Shown here piece after piece: positions 32,365 through 40,566 of a stretch of 64,000 nucleotides of DNA; within the stretch, counting starts at the first letter, position 1; every line of letters begins with the position of its first letter. A program made the translations under genes and the position numbers. The stretch comes from Oxalobacteraceae bacterium AB_14. GTDB taxonomy: Bacteria > Pseudomonadota > Gammaproteobacteria > Burkholderiales > Burkholderiaceae_D. The notes beneath the pieces are model-generated. The model was not told the origin of the DNA and searched no databases. It saw only the letters and a program-made list of their open reading frames with translations. The stretch spans positions 1,753,731-1,817,730 of the forward strand of contig KB906725.1 of assembly GCA_000381565.1 (NCBI GenBank). The letters are read 5' to 3'.

Positions 32365-33530
32365 GTCCCCTCCGCCCTAAAGAGCGGAGATTCCTACCGC
32401 TAGCGTCGCACGTCCGCGACGGAGAATATTGACCGCAGCATTGAGATCACGATCATGTACGGCACCGCAATCGCTGCAGCACCACTCTCTTATTCCAAGG
32501 TCTGCGATACCCTTCGGCCTCGTATCGGGCAAAGCGCCACAATGCGAGCAGACCTGGGTGGTAAAACGCTCATCGACTTCCTCGAACCAGGCGCCATGCT
32601 TAACAGCCTTGTACGCCAGTTGTATACGAAAGGACGACCAGCCGACATCGTAGACCGACTTCGCCATGCTGGTTTGGGCGAGGCCCCGCGCATTGACGTT
32701 GCCGACCACGATATAGTCGAAGGCGGCGATGATCGCGCTGGTACGGGTATGCAGAAAATTGAGCCTACGGTTGGCGATCTTGGCGTGGATGGCCTTGATC
32801 CGCCGCTTCTTGCGCGCGCGTTGGGCACACGCCAGCGCCGCCTCGGCTTCCCGGTAAAAGCGCGGCGCTTCGATCGTACTGCCGTCGCTCAAAGTCGCCA
32901 GCATCTTCAGGCCGAGATCGATACCGACCCCGCGCACAGGGGAGCGGACCGGTGCCGGTTCCACCTCGACGACAATATTGAGAAACCAGTTGCCGCGCCG
33001 GTCGCGCGAAAAGTTGCTGCCATCGAGGATTTTGCCTTCCGGCAGAGGGCGCGAGTAAACCACACGAAACGTGCGGCCGGCGAACCGGAAGGCGTTGCCT
33101 TCGCGCTTGAGTTCACGTCCCTTCAACGGCACCCAGCCCAACGCCTTGCGGCCGCGATAGCGCAGGTAAGGCCGGTGCGATATTGCGCGCGAACTGGCGT
33201 AGCGCTGGCAGATGTCGTTAATCGTGCCCGAATGCAGACCAAGCTCTTTGGAGCAACCGGTGGTCAGCTTGATCAGGTCAAATCCCGTATGCCAGCGCCG
33301 ACCGAAGCGCAACGCATCCTTTTGCCGGTCGTTGCAGTAGTTCCAGACGAAATTGACCGTCCGTGCTTGCTGGTTCAGCAGGCCGGCCAGGGATTTGACG
33401 CGATATCGGTAAACCAGTTTCATATTTATTTGACCATTACGGAACGCATGAGTTCCATGTTTTCTTCTCTCGCATCGACTCCTGCGGAGTCGGTCCCTTT
33501 CACTCCTCGCCCTGAAGGACGAGGTTTCTC
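32365..33530 (-). mobile_element. IS605-type element carrying only tnpB
   Basis: Short hairpins typical of IS200/IS605 ends flank tnpB. At the 3' end CTCCGC/GCGGAG (32370-32389) has the loop CCTAAAGA. At the 5' end CCTCG/CGAGG (33505-33524) has the loop CCCTGAAGGA, plus GACTCC/GGAGTC at 33478-33492. No tnpA is present, so it would need help to move. The omega RNA expected at the tnpB 3' end would use flanking sequence below 32365 as guide, i.e. the DNA next to the IS110 relic. Confidence 0.65.
32377..33423 (-). CDS. tnpB: TnpB-family RNA-guided endonuclease
   Basis: 348 aa. RuvC-I is GIDLGLKMLATLSDG (Asp169). RuvC-II reads YIVVGNVNARGL, with Gly241 where canonical TnpB has the catalytic Glu (IVVEDLN). 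A Zn ribbon has Cys 292, 295, 316 and 319, and RuvC-III is HDRDLNAAVNI (Asp326). E285 in VDERFTTQVC is a candidate displaced Glu. TnpB uses an omega RNA made from the element's 3' end to cut DNA next to a TAM. The N-terminus (MKLVYRYRVK) is complete. Confidence 0.9.
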   Translation of the reverse strand: MKLVYRYRVKSLAGLLNQQARTVNFVWNYCNDRQKDALRFGRRWHTGFDLIKLTTGCSKELGLHSGTINDICQRYASSRAISHRPYLRYRGRKALGWVPLKGRELKREGNAFRFAGRTFRVVYSRPLPEGKILDGSNFSRDRRGNWFLNIVVEVEPAPVRSPVRGVGIDLGLKMLATLSDGSTIEAPRFYREAEAALACAQRARKKRRIKAIHAKIANRRLNFLHTRTSAIIAAFDYIVVGNVNARGLAQTSMAKSVYDVGWSSFRIQLAYKAVKHGAWFEEVDERFTTQVCSHCGALPDTRPKGIADLGIREWCCSDCGAVHDRDLNAAVNILRRGRATLAVGISAL

Positions 33531-33542
33531 GGAACAGTTCTG

Positions 33543-34928
33543 ATGAAACCGATACGCCACCACATGTCCAAAATCCTCAAGTTCACGCAGTTCTCCATGC
33601 GGGACTTGTTTGTCACCGCCGCGCCCACCATCGCCCTGATCGCCGCCGTCTGCCTGCTGGCCTACTGGCTGGTGGACCCGGCGCCGCCGCGCACGGTGCG
33701 CCTGGCCACCGGCCAGGACAACAGCGCCTACGCCGAATTCGGCAAGAAATACGCAGCCGCGCTGGCCAGGCACGGCGTCAAGGTGACGCTGCTGCCGTCC
33801 GCCGGCTCCGGCGAAAACCTCAAGCGCCTCAAGGCCGGCGAAGTCGACATCGCCTTCGTCCAAAGCGGCTCCACCAACGAGGAAGCGGCCGAGCGCGAAG
33901 GCCTGACCTCGCTGGGCAGCCTGTTTGTCGAGCCGCTGTGGCTGTTCCTGCGCGAGACCAAGGGCAAGCCGCCCATCACCCAGCTGACCCAGCTGCGTGG
34001 CATGAAAATCAACTACGGCCCCAGGGGCGCCGGCGCCCCGCGCCTGTTCCGCCAGGTGCTGGAGCTGAACGGCGTCGAGAAGGGCGAAGTGGAGCGCTTT
34101 TCGCTGGCCAACACGCCGGCCACGGTCGAATTGCTGGAAGGCCGTATCGACGGCCTGGTATTCACCTCGGCCCCGGAAGCGCCGCTGATCCAGATGCTGC
34201 TGCAAACGCCGGGCATCAAGCTGTTCAACTTCAACCAGGCCGAAGCCTACGCCCGCAAGCTGCCGTTCCTGACGCACGTGGTGCTGCCGCAGGGGATCGT
34301 CGACCTGGGCCGCGACATCCCGGCCGAGGACTACAAGCTGATCGCCCCGACCGCCACGCTGGTGGCGCGCGACGACCTGCATCCGGCGCTGACCGACCTG
34401 TTCGTGCAGGCGGCCGCCAGCATCCACGGCGGCGCCGGCTGGTTCTCGCAGCAGGGCCAGTTCCCGTCGGCCAAGTACACCGAGATCCCGGTCGACCCCG
34501 AGGCGGCCAAGTTCTACAAGAGCGGCCCGCCGCTGCTGCAACGCTATATGACGTTCTGGCTGGCCAATTTCTTCGACCGCATGTGGGTGGTGGTGGTGGC
34601 GCTGGGCGCGCTGATACTGCCGCTGTCCAAGGTGGTGCCGCCGCTGTATGTGTGGCGCATCCGTTCGCGCGTGTACCGCTGGTACGGCCAGCTGCGCGCG
34701 GTGGAGCAGGCGGTGGAGGAGGCCTCGGATGACACCCGCATGCAGGTCTACGAGGCGCAGTTGCTGCGGTTGAACGAGATCGAGGACCTGGTCAACCAGG
34801 TGTCGATCCCGCTATCGTTTGCGGACGGCTTGTACGGCTTGCGCAGCCACATACAGTTCGTGCGCAAGCGTATCCAGTTCCTGATGGGCGAGTCGGCGCC
34901 CGTACCGGATGAGGCGGTGGCGGTCTAG
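33543..34928 (+). CDS. TAXI-family TRAP solute-binding protein with two membrane anchors
   Basis: 461 aa (or 454 from MSKILKF at 33564). A membrane helix at about 26-45 is followed by the TAXI binding domain (TVRLATGQDNSAYAEFGKKY, GSGENLKRLKAGEVDIAFVQSG, GPRGAGAPRLF). A second helix (about 346-366: MWVVVVALGALILPLS) and a cytoplasmic helical tail (VYRWYGQLRAVEQAVEEA) follow. Ordinary TAXI proteins are soluble and work with TRAP membrane subunits; none is adjacent, so a sensor-like role is possible. The gene begins about 20 bp from the IS605-type end, which may have displaced its promoter. Confidence 0.85.
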   Translation: MKPIRHHMSKILKFTQFSMRDLFVTAAPTIALIAAVCLLAYWLVDPAPPRTVRLATGQDNSAYAEFGKKYAAALARHGVKVTLLPSAGSGENLKRLKAGEVDIAFVQSGSTNEEAAEREGLTSLGSLFVEPLWLFLRETKGKPPITQLTQLRGMKINYGPRGAGAPRLFRQVLELNGVEKGEVERFSLANTPATVELLEGRIDGLVFTSAPEAPLIQMLLQTPGIKLFNFNQAEAYARKLPFLTHVVLPQGIVDLGRDIPAEDYKLIAPTATLVARDDLHPALTDLFVQAAASIHGGAGWFSQQGQFPSAKYTEIPVDPEAAKFYKSGPPLLQRYMTFWLANFFDRMWVVVVALGALILPLSKVVPPLYVWRIRSRVYRWYGQLRAVEQAVEEASDDTRMQVYEAQLLRLNEIEDLVNQVSIPLSFADGLYGLRSHIQFVRKRIQFLMGESAPVPDEAVAV

Positions 34929-34930
34929 CC

Positions 34931-35009
34931 GTCATTCCCGCGCAGGCGGGAATCCATACTTCGCTGGCATCGGACGCCGGGCATGGATTCCCGCTTTCGC
35001 GGGAATGAC
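34931..35009. repeat. GTCATTCCCGCG-type palindromic repeat, copy 2
   Basis: 79 bp with outer arms GTCATTCCCGCG and CGCGGGAATGAC and inner GGGAATCCAT/ATGGATTCCC. It sits between convergent TAXI and rhodanese genes, where it may also end transcription. Confidence 0.85.
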
Positions 35010-35014
35010 GTGGC

Positions 35015-35473
35015 TTATGCCCCGGTCCAGGGCAGCTCGGCCTTGCACCAGCCGCTGACGTGCTTGCGGTGGCCGTGCTGGTCCTTGTCGCCCTCGAAGC
35101 CTTCCAGGATGTCGTAGCAGTGCCGGTAGCCGTGTTCGGTGGCCAGCTTGGCGGCGCCGCGCGAGCGCACACCGGAACGGCACAGGAACAAAATCACCTG
35201 GTCCTTGCGTGCCACCGAGTTCAACTGTTCGATGAACTCATGGTTGGCGATCCCGCCCGGATACAGGCTCCACTGGACCGCACCATGTTGGGCTTCCGGT
35301 ATCGCCACCCGGCCCACCCAGTCGCGCTCGGCATGGGTGCGCACATCGACCAGCTTGATCGCGTTGTCGGCGCTGATCAGTTCATAGGCTTCCTGCGGCG
35401 TCACGGCGCCGGCATAGGGCCAGTCTTTGCTGCGGCTGCGGGCCAGCGCAAGAATATCGTCTATTTTGCTCAT
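35015..35473 (-). CDS. Rhodanese-domain sulfurtransferase
   Basis: 152 aa from the ATG at 35473; the longer frame to 35608 runs through the glnA regulatory region. The single rhodanese domain has KLVDVRTHAERDWVGRV and the active-site loop LCRSGVRS with Cys98. It transfers sulfane sulfur, for example to cyanide or a protein acceptor, in the cytoplasm. GVIWSLYPGG-like residues are replaced by GAVQWSLYPGGIANHEF. Divergent from glnA. Confidence 0.92.
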   Translation of the reverse strand: MSKIDDILALARSRSKDWPYAGAVTPQEAYELISADNAIKLVDVRTHAERDWVGRVAIPEAQHGAVQWSLYPGGIANHEFIEQLNSVARKDQVILFLCRSGVRSRGAAKLATEHGYRHCYDILEGFEGDKDQHGHRKHVSGWCKAELPWTGA

Positions 35474-35535
35474 GTCATGTTCCAGAAATAAGTTTGAGTT
35501 TATTATAGGCTTCCTGCGCCCGCACCACACGCAGG

Positions 35536-35620
35536 CGCACCAAAGCCGTGCATTTTTCGAAGATCTTCCAAAAATGCACAAAACAGGTGCAATATCCCGA
35601 ACACGCACTCAATTGGTGCG
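35536..35620 (+). promoter_or_regulatory. Three NtrC-type binding sites upstream of glnA
   Basis: Three 17-bp sites share the architecture YGCAC-N7-GTGCR: CGCACCAAAGCCGTGCA (35536-35552), TGCACAAAACAGGTGCA (35575-35591) and CGCACTCAATTGGTGCG (35604-35620). The NtrC consensus is TGCAC-N7-GTGCA. They lie about 110-190 bp upstream of the -24/-12 promoter, the usual enhancer distance. Confidence 0.85.
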
Positions 35621-35727
35621 GTGTTGCGATGCCTCAAATAGTGGCACTTTGTCTTGCCGGTGGATTTTAGATTCATTTTGCCAGCAAGTTCAAAGACGCT
35701 ATCGACATAAGCTGATCAGTTTTGAGC

Positions 35728-35743
35728 TGGCACGGATACTGCT
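35728..35743 (+). promoter_or_regulatory. Sigma-54 promoter of glnA
   Basis: TGGCACGGATACTGCT matches TGGCACG-N4-TTGCW with one mismatch and exact GG-to-GC spacing of 10 bp. The predicted start of transcription is about 35754, 30 bp before the glnA ATG. Confidence 0.85.
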
Positions 35744-35785
35744 TACCAAGAGCGCACGAGTCCCACATTCCTTTAGGAGATACGC

Positions 35786-37201
35786 ATGGCAATGACAGCC
35801 GCAGAAGTTCTGAAAATGGTCCAGGAAAACGAAGTCAAATTCGTTGATTTCCGTTTCGCCGACACCCGTGGTAAAGAACAGCACGTCACCGTGCCTGTGT
35901 CGCACTTCGACATCGACAAGTTCGAATCGGGTCACGCCTTCGACGGTTCCTCGATCGCCGGCTGGAAAGGCATCGAAGCTTCGGACATGATACTGCTGCC
36001 GGATCCCAACACCGCGAACATCGACCCGTTCATGGAAGAGACCACGCTGTTCATGCAGTGCGACGTCATCGAGCCTGCCGACGGCAAGGGTTACGACCGC
36101 GATCCACGCTCCATCGCCAAGCGCGCTGAAGCCTACCTGAAATCGTCCGGCATGGGCGACACCGCCTACTTCGGCCCTGAACCAGAGTTCTTCATCTTCG
36201 ACAGCGTGCGCTGGAAGATCGACATGTCCGGCTGCTTCGTCAAGATCGATTCCGAAGAAGCCTCGTGGACCACCGGCGAGAAGCTCGAAGGCGGCAACAC
36301 CGGCCACCGTCCGACCGTCAAGGGCGGCTACTTCCCAGTGCCACCAGTGGACAGCTTCCAGGACATGCGTTCGGAAATGTGCCTGATCCTGGAATCGCTG
36401 GGCATCCCGGTCGAAGTGCACCACCACGAAGTGGCCGGCGCCGGCCAGAACGAAATCGGCACCAAGTTCTCGACCCTGGTCGAGCGCGCCGACTGGACCC
36501 AGAACCTGAAATACGTGGTCTGGAACGTGGCCCACAGCTACGGCAAGACCGCCACCTTCATGCCTAAGCCTATCGTTGGCGACAACGGTTCCGGCATGCA
36601 CGTGCACCAGTCGATCTGGAAAGACGGCGTCAACCTGTTCGCCGGCGACGGCTATGCCGGCCTGTCCGATACCGCGCTGTACTACATCGGCGGCATCATC
36701 AAGCACGCCAAGGCGCTGAACGCGATCACCAACCCAGGCACCAACTCGTACAAGCGTCTGGTTCCAGGCTACGAAGCCCCAGTGAAACTGGCGTACTCGG
36801 CCAAGAACCGTTCGGCTTCGATCCGTATTCCGCACGTGGCCAATCCCAAGGGCCGCCGTATCGAAACCCGCTTCCCGGATCCACTGGCCAACGTCTACCT
36901 GTGCTTCGCCGCGCTGCTGATGGCCGGCCTGGACGGTATCGCCAACAAGATCCACCCGGGCGAGGCAGCATCGAAAGATCTGTACCACCTGCCGCCGGAA
37001 GAAGACGCACTGATCCCAACCGTGTGCGCCTCGCTGGAAGAAGCCCTGGACAACCTGAACAAAGACCGCGAGTTCCTGACCCGTGGCGGCGTGTTCAGCG
37101 ATTCCATGATCGACGCTTACATCGAACTGAAAATGCAGGACGTCCAGCGCATGCGCATGACGACCCACCCTGCCGAGTTCGACATGTACTACTCGCTGTA
37201 A
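35786..37201 (+). CDS. glnA: Glutamine synthetase type I
   Basis: 471 aa, full length for GSI-beta. It shows VKFVDFRFADTRGK, DGSSIAGWKGIEASDM, GPEPEFFIFD, VEVHHHEVAGAGQNEIG and GDNGSGMHVHQS, with the adenylylation Tyr400 in KDLYHLPPEE. It makes glutamine from glutamate, ammonia and ATP. AGGAGA precedes the start. Upstream NtrC sites and a sigma-54 promoter point to nitrogen-limited induction. Its modifier GlnE is encoded at 61125-63872, and its regulators ntrB/ntrC follow 0.6 kb downstream. Confidence 0.98.
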   Translation: MAMTAAEVLKMVQENEVKFVDFRFADTRGKEQHVTVPVSHFDIDKFESGHAFDGSSIAGWKGIEASDMILLPDPNTANIDPFMEETTLFMQCDVIEPADGKGYDRDPRSIAKRAEAYLKSSGMGDTAYFGPEPEFFIFDSVRWKIDMSGCFVKIDSEEASWTTGEKLEGGNTGHRPTVKGGYFPVPPVDSFQDMRSEMCLILESLGIPVEVHHHEVAGAGQNEIGTKFSTLVERADWTQNLKYVVWNVAHSYGKTATFMPKPIVGDNGSGMHVHQSIWKDGVNLFAGDGYAGLSDTALYYIGGIIKHAKALNAITNPGTNSYKRLVPGYEAPVKLAYSAKNRSASIRIPHVANPKGRRIETRFPDPLANVYLCFAALLMAGLDGIANKIHPGEAASKDLYHLPPEEDALIPTVCASLEEALDNLNKDREFLTRGGVFSDSMIDAYIELKMQDVQRMRMTTHPAEFDMYYSL

Positions 37202-37244
37202 TGGCAACGCACCGGCGCCGCCGGTGCTGGTAGTGAAGTAAAAA

Positions 37245-37278
37245 AACGCGGGGCGAGCAGAGCTTTCCCCGCGTTTTT
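37245..37278 (+). terminator. Terminator after glnA
   Basis: AACGCGGGG and CCCCGCGTT form a perfect 9-bp stem around a 13-nt loop, followed by TTTTT. It probably gives glnA a monocistronic transcript ahead of ntrBC. Confidence 0.85.
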
Positions 37279-37327
37279 CTTTGGATGTTGTATATTCGGG
37301 ATGGACAGTTCCACCCACGGATTACGA

Positions 37328-37813
37328 ATGACAACTAGTATCAAACGATGTGTGTTGCTGGCGCTGCTGGGCTGCGGCGCCGCCCGGGCGACGATCTACA
37401 AGTGTGTCGCGCCCAACGGCGGCATCGAGTACACCGACATCAACCGCGGCAGCTATTGCAAGTCGATGGACTTGCCGGGCACCGTGATACCGGCGCCGCC
37501 GCGCCGCCAGGGCACGCCCGCGCGCAACGTGCCGGCGCCGGTGACCACGCCGGGCGACTTTCCGCGCGTCGACAGCGCCGAACAGCGCGCCCGCGACGCC
37601 GACCGCCGCGGCATCCTGGAGGAAGAGCTGAAGAACGAGGCGCAACGGCTGGCTGAGCTGCGCAAGGAGTTCAACAACGGCGAGCCGGAACGGCGCGGCG
37701 ACGAGCGCAACTACGCCAAGTACCAGGAGCGGGTGGCCGCCATGCGCGACAACATCGGCCGCTCGGAAAAGAATATCGAAGCACTGAAACGTGAGATCGC
37801 GAATATCCGATGA
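37328..37813 (+). CDS. Exported DUF4124-domain protein
   Basis: 161 aa from the ATG at 37328. A signal peptide (MTTSIKRCVLLALLGCGAARA) precedes ATIYKCVAPNGGIEYTDINRGSYCKSMDL, the DUF4124 pattern with paired cysteines. A charged helical tail follows (about 85-160: EEELKNEAQRLAELRKEFN), likely coiled coil. The function is unknown. It lies between glnA and ntrB, 10 bp before ntrB, and is often found in this place in relatives, so it is likely in the ntrBC transcript. Confidence 0.82.
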   Translation: MTTSIKRCVLLALLGCGAARATIYKCVAPNGGIEYTDINRGSYCKSMDLPGTVIPAPPRRQGTPARNVPAPVTTPGDFPRVDSAEQRARDADRRGILEEELKNEAQRLAELRKEFNNGEPERRGDERNYAKYQERVAAMRDNIGRSEKNIEALKREIANIR

Positions 37814-37823
37814 CGAGTTTACT

Positions 37824-38921
37824 ATGAGCCTGATGAGCAATCACGCCGGCAAGCACCGCCCGCCGGCGCTGGCGGGCCTGGAGCTGCTGGCCTCGGCCGT
37901 GGTGCTGCTGGACGCCGACGGCCAGTTCGTCTACGCCAACGCGGCCGCCGAGAATCTGCTGGAGAGCTCGCTCAAGGCGCTGTCGCGCCAGACGCTGAGC
38001 GCGCAGTTCCTCAACCCCACCGAGCTCGACAACATCTGCAACCAGGCGCGCGAACACAAATTCTCCGACCTGCGCCAGGACCTGATGCTGGAGCGGGCCG
38101 GGCGCGATGCGCTGCATGTGCACAGCATCGTCTCGGCGCTGGACGATCCGCCCGGCCACATCCTGATCGAGCTGCGCGAGCATCTGCAACACCTCAAGCT
38201 GGACCGCGAGGAACGCATCCTCGACCAGAGCCAGGTCAACAAGGAGCTGATCCGCAACCTGGCGCACGAGATCAAGAACCCGCTGGGCGGCATCCGCGGC
38301 GCCGCCCAGTTGCTGGAGATGGAGCTGCCGGCGCTGCACGCCGGCCAGCTGCGCGAGTACACCCAGGTCATCATCAAGGAAGCGGACCGGCTGCAAACGC
38401 TGGTCGACCGCCTGCTGGCGCCGCACCGCCGGCCGCACATCGTCGGCGACGTCAACATCCACGAAGTGCTGGAGCGCGTGCGCAGCCTGATGCTGGCCGA
38501 GTTCCCGTCCGGCCTGGCGATACTGCGCGACTACGACGCCTCGATCCCCGAGTTTCGCGGCGACAAGGAGCAGCTGATCCAGACCGTGCTCAACATCGCG
38601 CACAACGCCGCCCAGGCGCTGGCCGGCCGCATCGACGCCGGCGACGCGGAGATCGTTTTCAAGACGCGCGTGGCCCGTCAAGTCACGCTGGCCAAGGTCC
38701 GCTACGGGCTGGCATTAGACTTGCATATCATTGACAATGGACCGGGCATCGCACCCCAGATCCGCGACCGGATTTTCTACCCGCTGGTATCGGGCAGGGA
38801 GGGCGGCAGCGGACTGGGGCTGACGCTGGCGCAGACCTTTGTGCAGCAGCACATGGGTGTGATCGAGTGCGAGAGCCGGCCTGGATATACGGACTTCCGC
38901 ATCCTGCTGCCACTGCCATAA
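37824..38921 (+). CDS. glnL: Nitrogen regulation sensor kinase NtrB (GlnL)
   Basis: 365 aa. An N-terminal PAS domain (LELLASAVVLLDADGQFVYANAAAE) precedes the dimerisation/phospho-acceptor helix LIRNLAHEIKNPLGGIRGAAQLLE with His148, then an ATPase domain (VLNIAHNAAQAL, HIIDNGPGIA, GGSGLGLTLAQTFVQQHMG). It is cytoplasmic and phosphorylates or dephosphorylates NtrC under PII control. ntrC starts 70 bp later. The start at 37824 is chosen because the upstream extension overlaps the previous stop. Confidence 0.95.
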   Translation: MSLMSNHAGKHRPPALAGLELLASAVVLLDADGQFVYANAAAENLLESSLKALSRQTLSAQFLNPTELDNICNQAREHKFSDLRQDLMLERAGRDALHVHSIVSALDDPPGHILIELREHLQHLKLDREERILDQSQVNKELIRNLAHEIKNPLGGIRGAAQLLEMELPALHAGQLREYTQVIIKEADRLQTLVDRLLAPHRRPHIVGDVNIHEVLERVRSLMLAEFPSGLAILRDYDASIPEFRGDKEQLIQTVLNIAHNAAQALAGRIDAGDAEIVFKTRVARQVTLAKVRYGLALDLHIIDNGPGIAPQIRDRIFYPLVSGREGGSGLGLTLAQTFVQQHMGVIECESRPGYTDFRILLPLP

Positions 38922-38991
38922 GCCCGGGCGGGCAGGGGGCGGATGCCGGGTCCCTTGATTGACGATCCATATTGCGGGATACACACAACAC

Positions 38992-40494
38992 ATGAAGCCA
39001 ATCTGGATAGTAGACGACGACGAATCGATCCGCTGGGTACTGGAAAAAGCACTGGCACGGGAAAACCTGGCCACCAAGAGTTTTGCCAACGCGCGCGACG
39101 CCATCGCCGCGCTGGAGTTCGAGACGCCGCAGGTGCTGGTGTCCGACATCCGCATGCCGGGCGACTCCGGCCTCGACCTGCTGCAGCTGGTGAAGTCGCG
39201 CTTCCCCGGCCTGCCGGTCATCATCATCACCGCCTTCTCCGACCTGGACTCCGCCGTCGCGGCCTTCCAGGGCGGCGCCTTCGAATACCTGGCCAAGCCC
39301 TTCGACATCGACAAGGCCGTCGAGCTGATCCGCCGCGCGCTGGACGAGAGCCTGCGCGAGACCAGCGTCGAATCGGGGCCGTCGGAGACGCCGGAAATCC
39401 TCGGCCAGGCGCCGGCGATGCAGGAAGTGTTTCGCGCCATCGGCCGCCTGTCGCAATCGAACGTGACGGTGCTGATCACCGGCGAATCGGGCTCGGGCAA
39501 GGAGCTGGTGGCGCGCGCGCTGCACAAGCACAGCCCGCGCGCGGCCCAGCCCTTCATCGCGCTCAACACCGCGGCGATCCCGAAGGACTTGCTGGAATCC
39601 GAACTGTTCGGCCACGAGCGCGGCGCCTTCACCGGCGCCCAGACCACGCGCCGCGGCCGCTTCGAGCAGGCCGAGAACGGCACACTGTTCCTCGACGAGA
39701 TCGGCGACATGCCCTTCGATTTGCAGACGCGGTTGCTGCGCGTGCTGTCGGACGGCCACTTCTACCGCGTCGGCGGCCACCAGCCGCTCAAGGCCAATGT
39801 GCGCGTGATCACCGCCACCCACCAGAACCTGGAGCAGCGCGTGCGCGAAGGCTTGTTCCGCGAGGACTTGTATCACCGCCTCAACGTGATCCGCCTGCGC
39901 CTGCCCAGTTTGAGGGAGCGGCGCGAGGACATCCCTATTTTGGTGCGCCACTTCCTGGTGCAGAGCGCCAAGCAGCTGGGCGTGGAAGCCAAGCGCATGA
40001 GCGACTCCACCCTGCAATTTCTCAGCGGCCTGGATTTGCCGGGCAATGTGCGCCAGCTGGAAAACCTGTGCAACTGGATCACCGTGATGGCGCCGGGCCA
40101 GACGGTGGAAGTGAAGGATTTGCCGCTGGAGCTGACGCAGGAGCAGGGCCACGCGCCGGCGCCGGCCGAGAGCTACGCGCCTATCCAGCATCACGGCACG
40201 GTGATGCCTATCCCTGGGGCCGACGGTGGCGGCGGCGCGCATGCGCCGGCGGCGGCCGGCGCGCCGGATGCATGGCTGGGCTTGCTGGAAGCGCAGGCCG
40301 CCAGCATGCTCAGCGGCGGACAGCAGGAAGTGATGGCGGTGCTGGGCCGGCAGTTCGAGTCGGCGCTGATACGCACCGCGCTCAGGCACACGCACGGCCG
40401 CAAGAACGACGCTGCGGTGCGGCTGGGCATAGGCCGCAACACCATCACCCGCAAGATCGCCGAACTCGGCATCGACGGCGCCAAGGACGATTGA
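38992..40494 (+). CDS. glnG: Nitrogen regulator NtrC (GlnG)
   Basis: 500 aa from the ATG at 38992. The receiver domain has Asp52 (VSDIRMPG) and the acidic pocket DDD8-10. The AAA+ domain has Walker A GESGSGKE (164-171) and the sigma-54 loop GAFTGA (211-216). The C-terminal Fis-type helix-turn-helix is ESALIRTALRHTHGRKNDAAVRLGIGRNTITRKI. A Gly/Ala/Pro linker (about 385-430) is longer than usual. It activates sigma-54 promoters under nitrogen limitation; three fitting sites precede glnA. Confidence 0.97.
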   Translation: MKPIWIVDDDESIRWVLEKALARENLATKSFANARDAIAALEFETPQVLVSDIRMPGDSGLDLLQLVKSRFPGLPVIIITAFSDLDSAVAAFQGGAFEYLAKPFDIDKAVELIRRALDESLRETSVESGPSETPEILGQAPAMQEVFRAIGRLSQSNVTVLITGESGSGKELVARALHKHSPRAAQPFIALNTAAIPKDLLESELFGHERGAFTGAQTTRRGRFEQAENGTLFLDEIGDMPFDLQTRLLRVLSDGHFYRVGGHQPLKANVRVITATHQNLEQRVREGLFREDLYHRLNVIRLRLPSLRERREDIPILVRHFLVQSAKQLGVEAKRMSDSTLQFLSGLDLPGNVRQLENLCNWITVMAPGQTVEVKDLPLELTQEQGHAPAPAESYAPIQHHGTVMPIPGADGGGGAHAPAAAGAPDAWLGLLEAQAASMLSGGQQEVMAVLGRQFESALIRTALRHTHGRKNDAAVRLGIGRNTITRKIAELGIDGAKDD

Positions 40495-40521
40495 TCCCGG
40501 CCGCCGCGCCGGTTTGAGGTA

Positions 40522-40555
40522 AGCTCTTGGCTGAGGAAGTCAGGAGCTTTTTTTT
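40522..40555 (+). terminator. Probable terminator after ntrC
   Basis: AGCTC-CTGA and TCAG-GAGCT pair, with a 4-nt bulge on one arm, followed by eight T. It lies just before corA. Confidence 0.6.
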
Positions 40556-40566
40556 ATGGAAACAGT

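Noticed and set aside
35641..35660. A second -24/-12-like sequence (TGGCAC then TTGC)
   Set aside because: The GG-to-GC spacing is 11 bp instead of the strict 10, while TGGCACGGATACTGCT at 35728 fits exactly.
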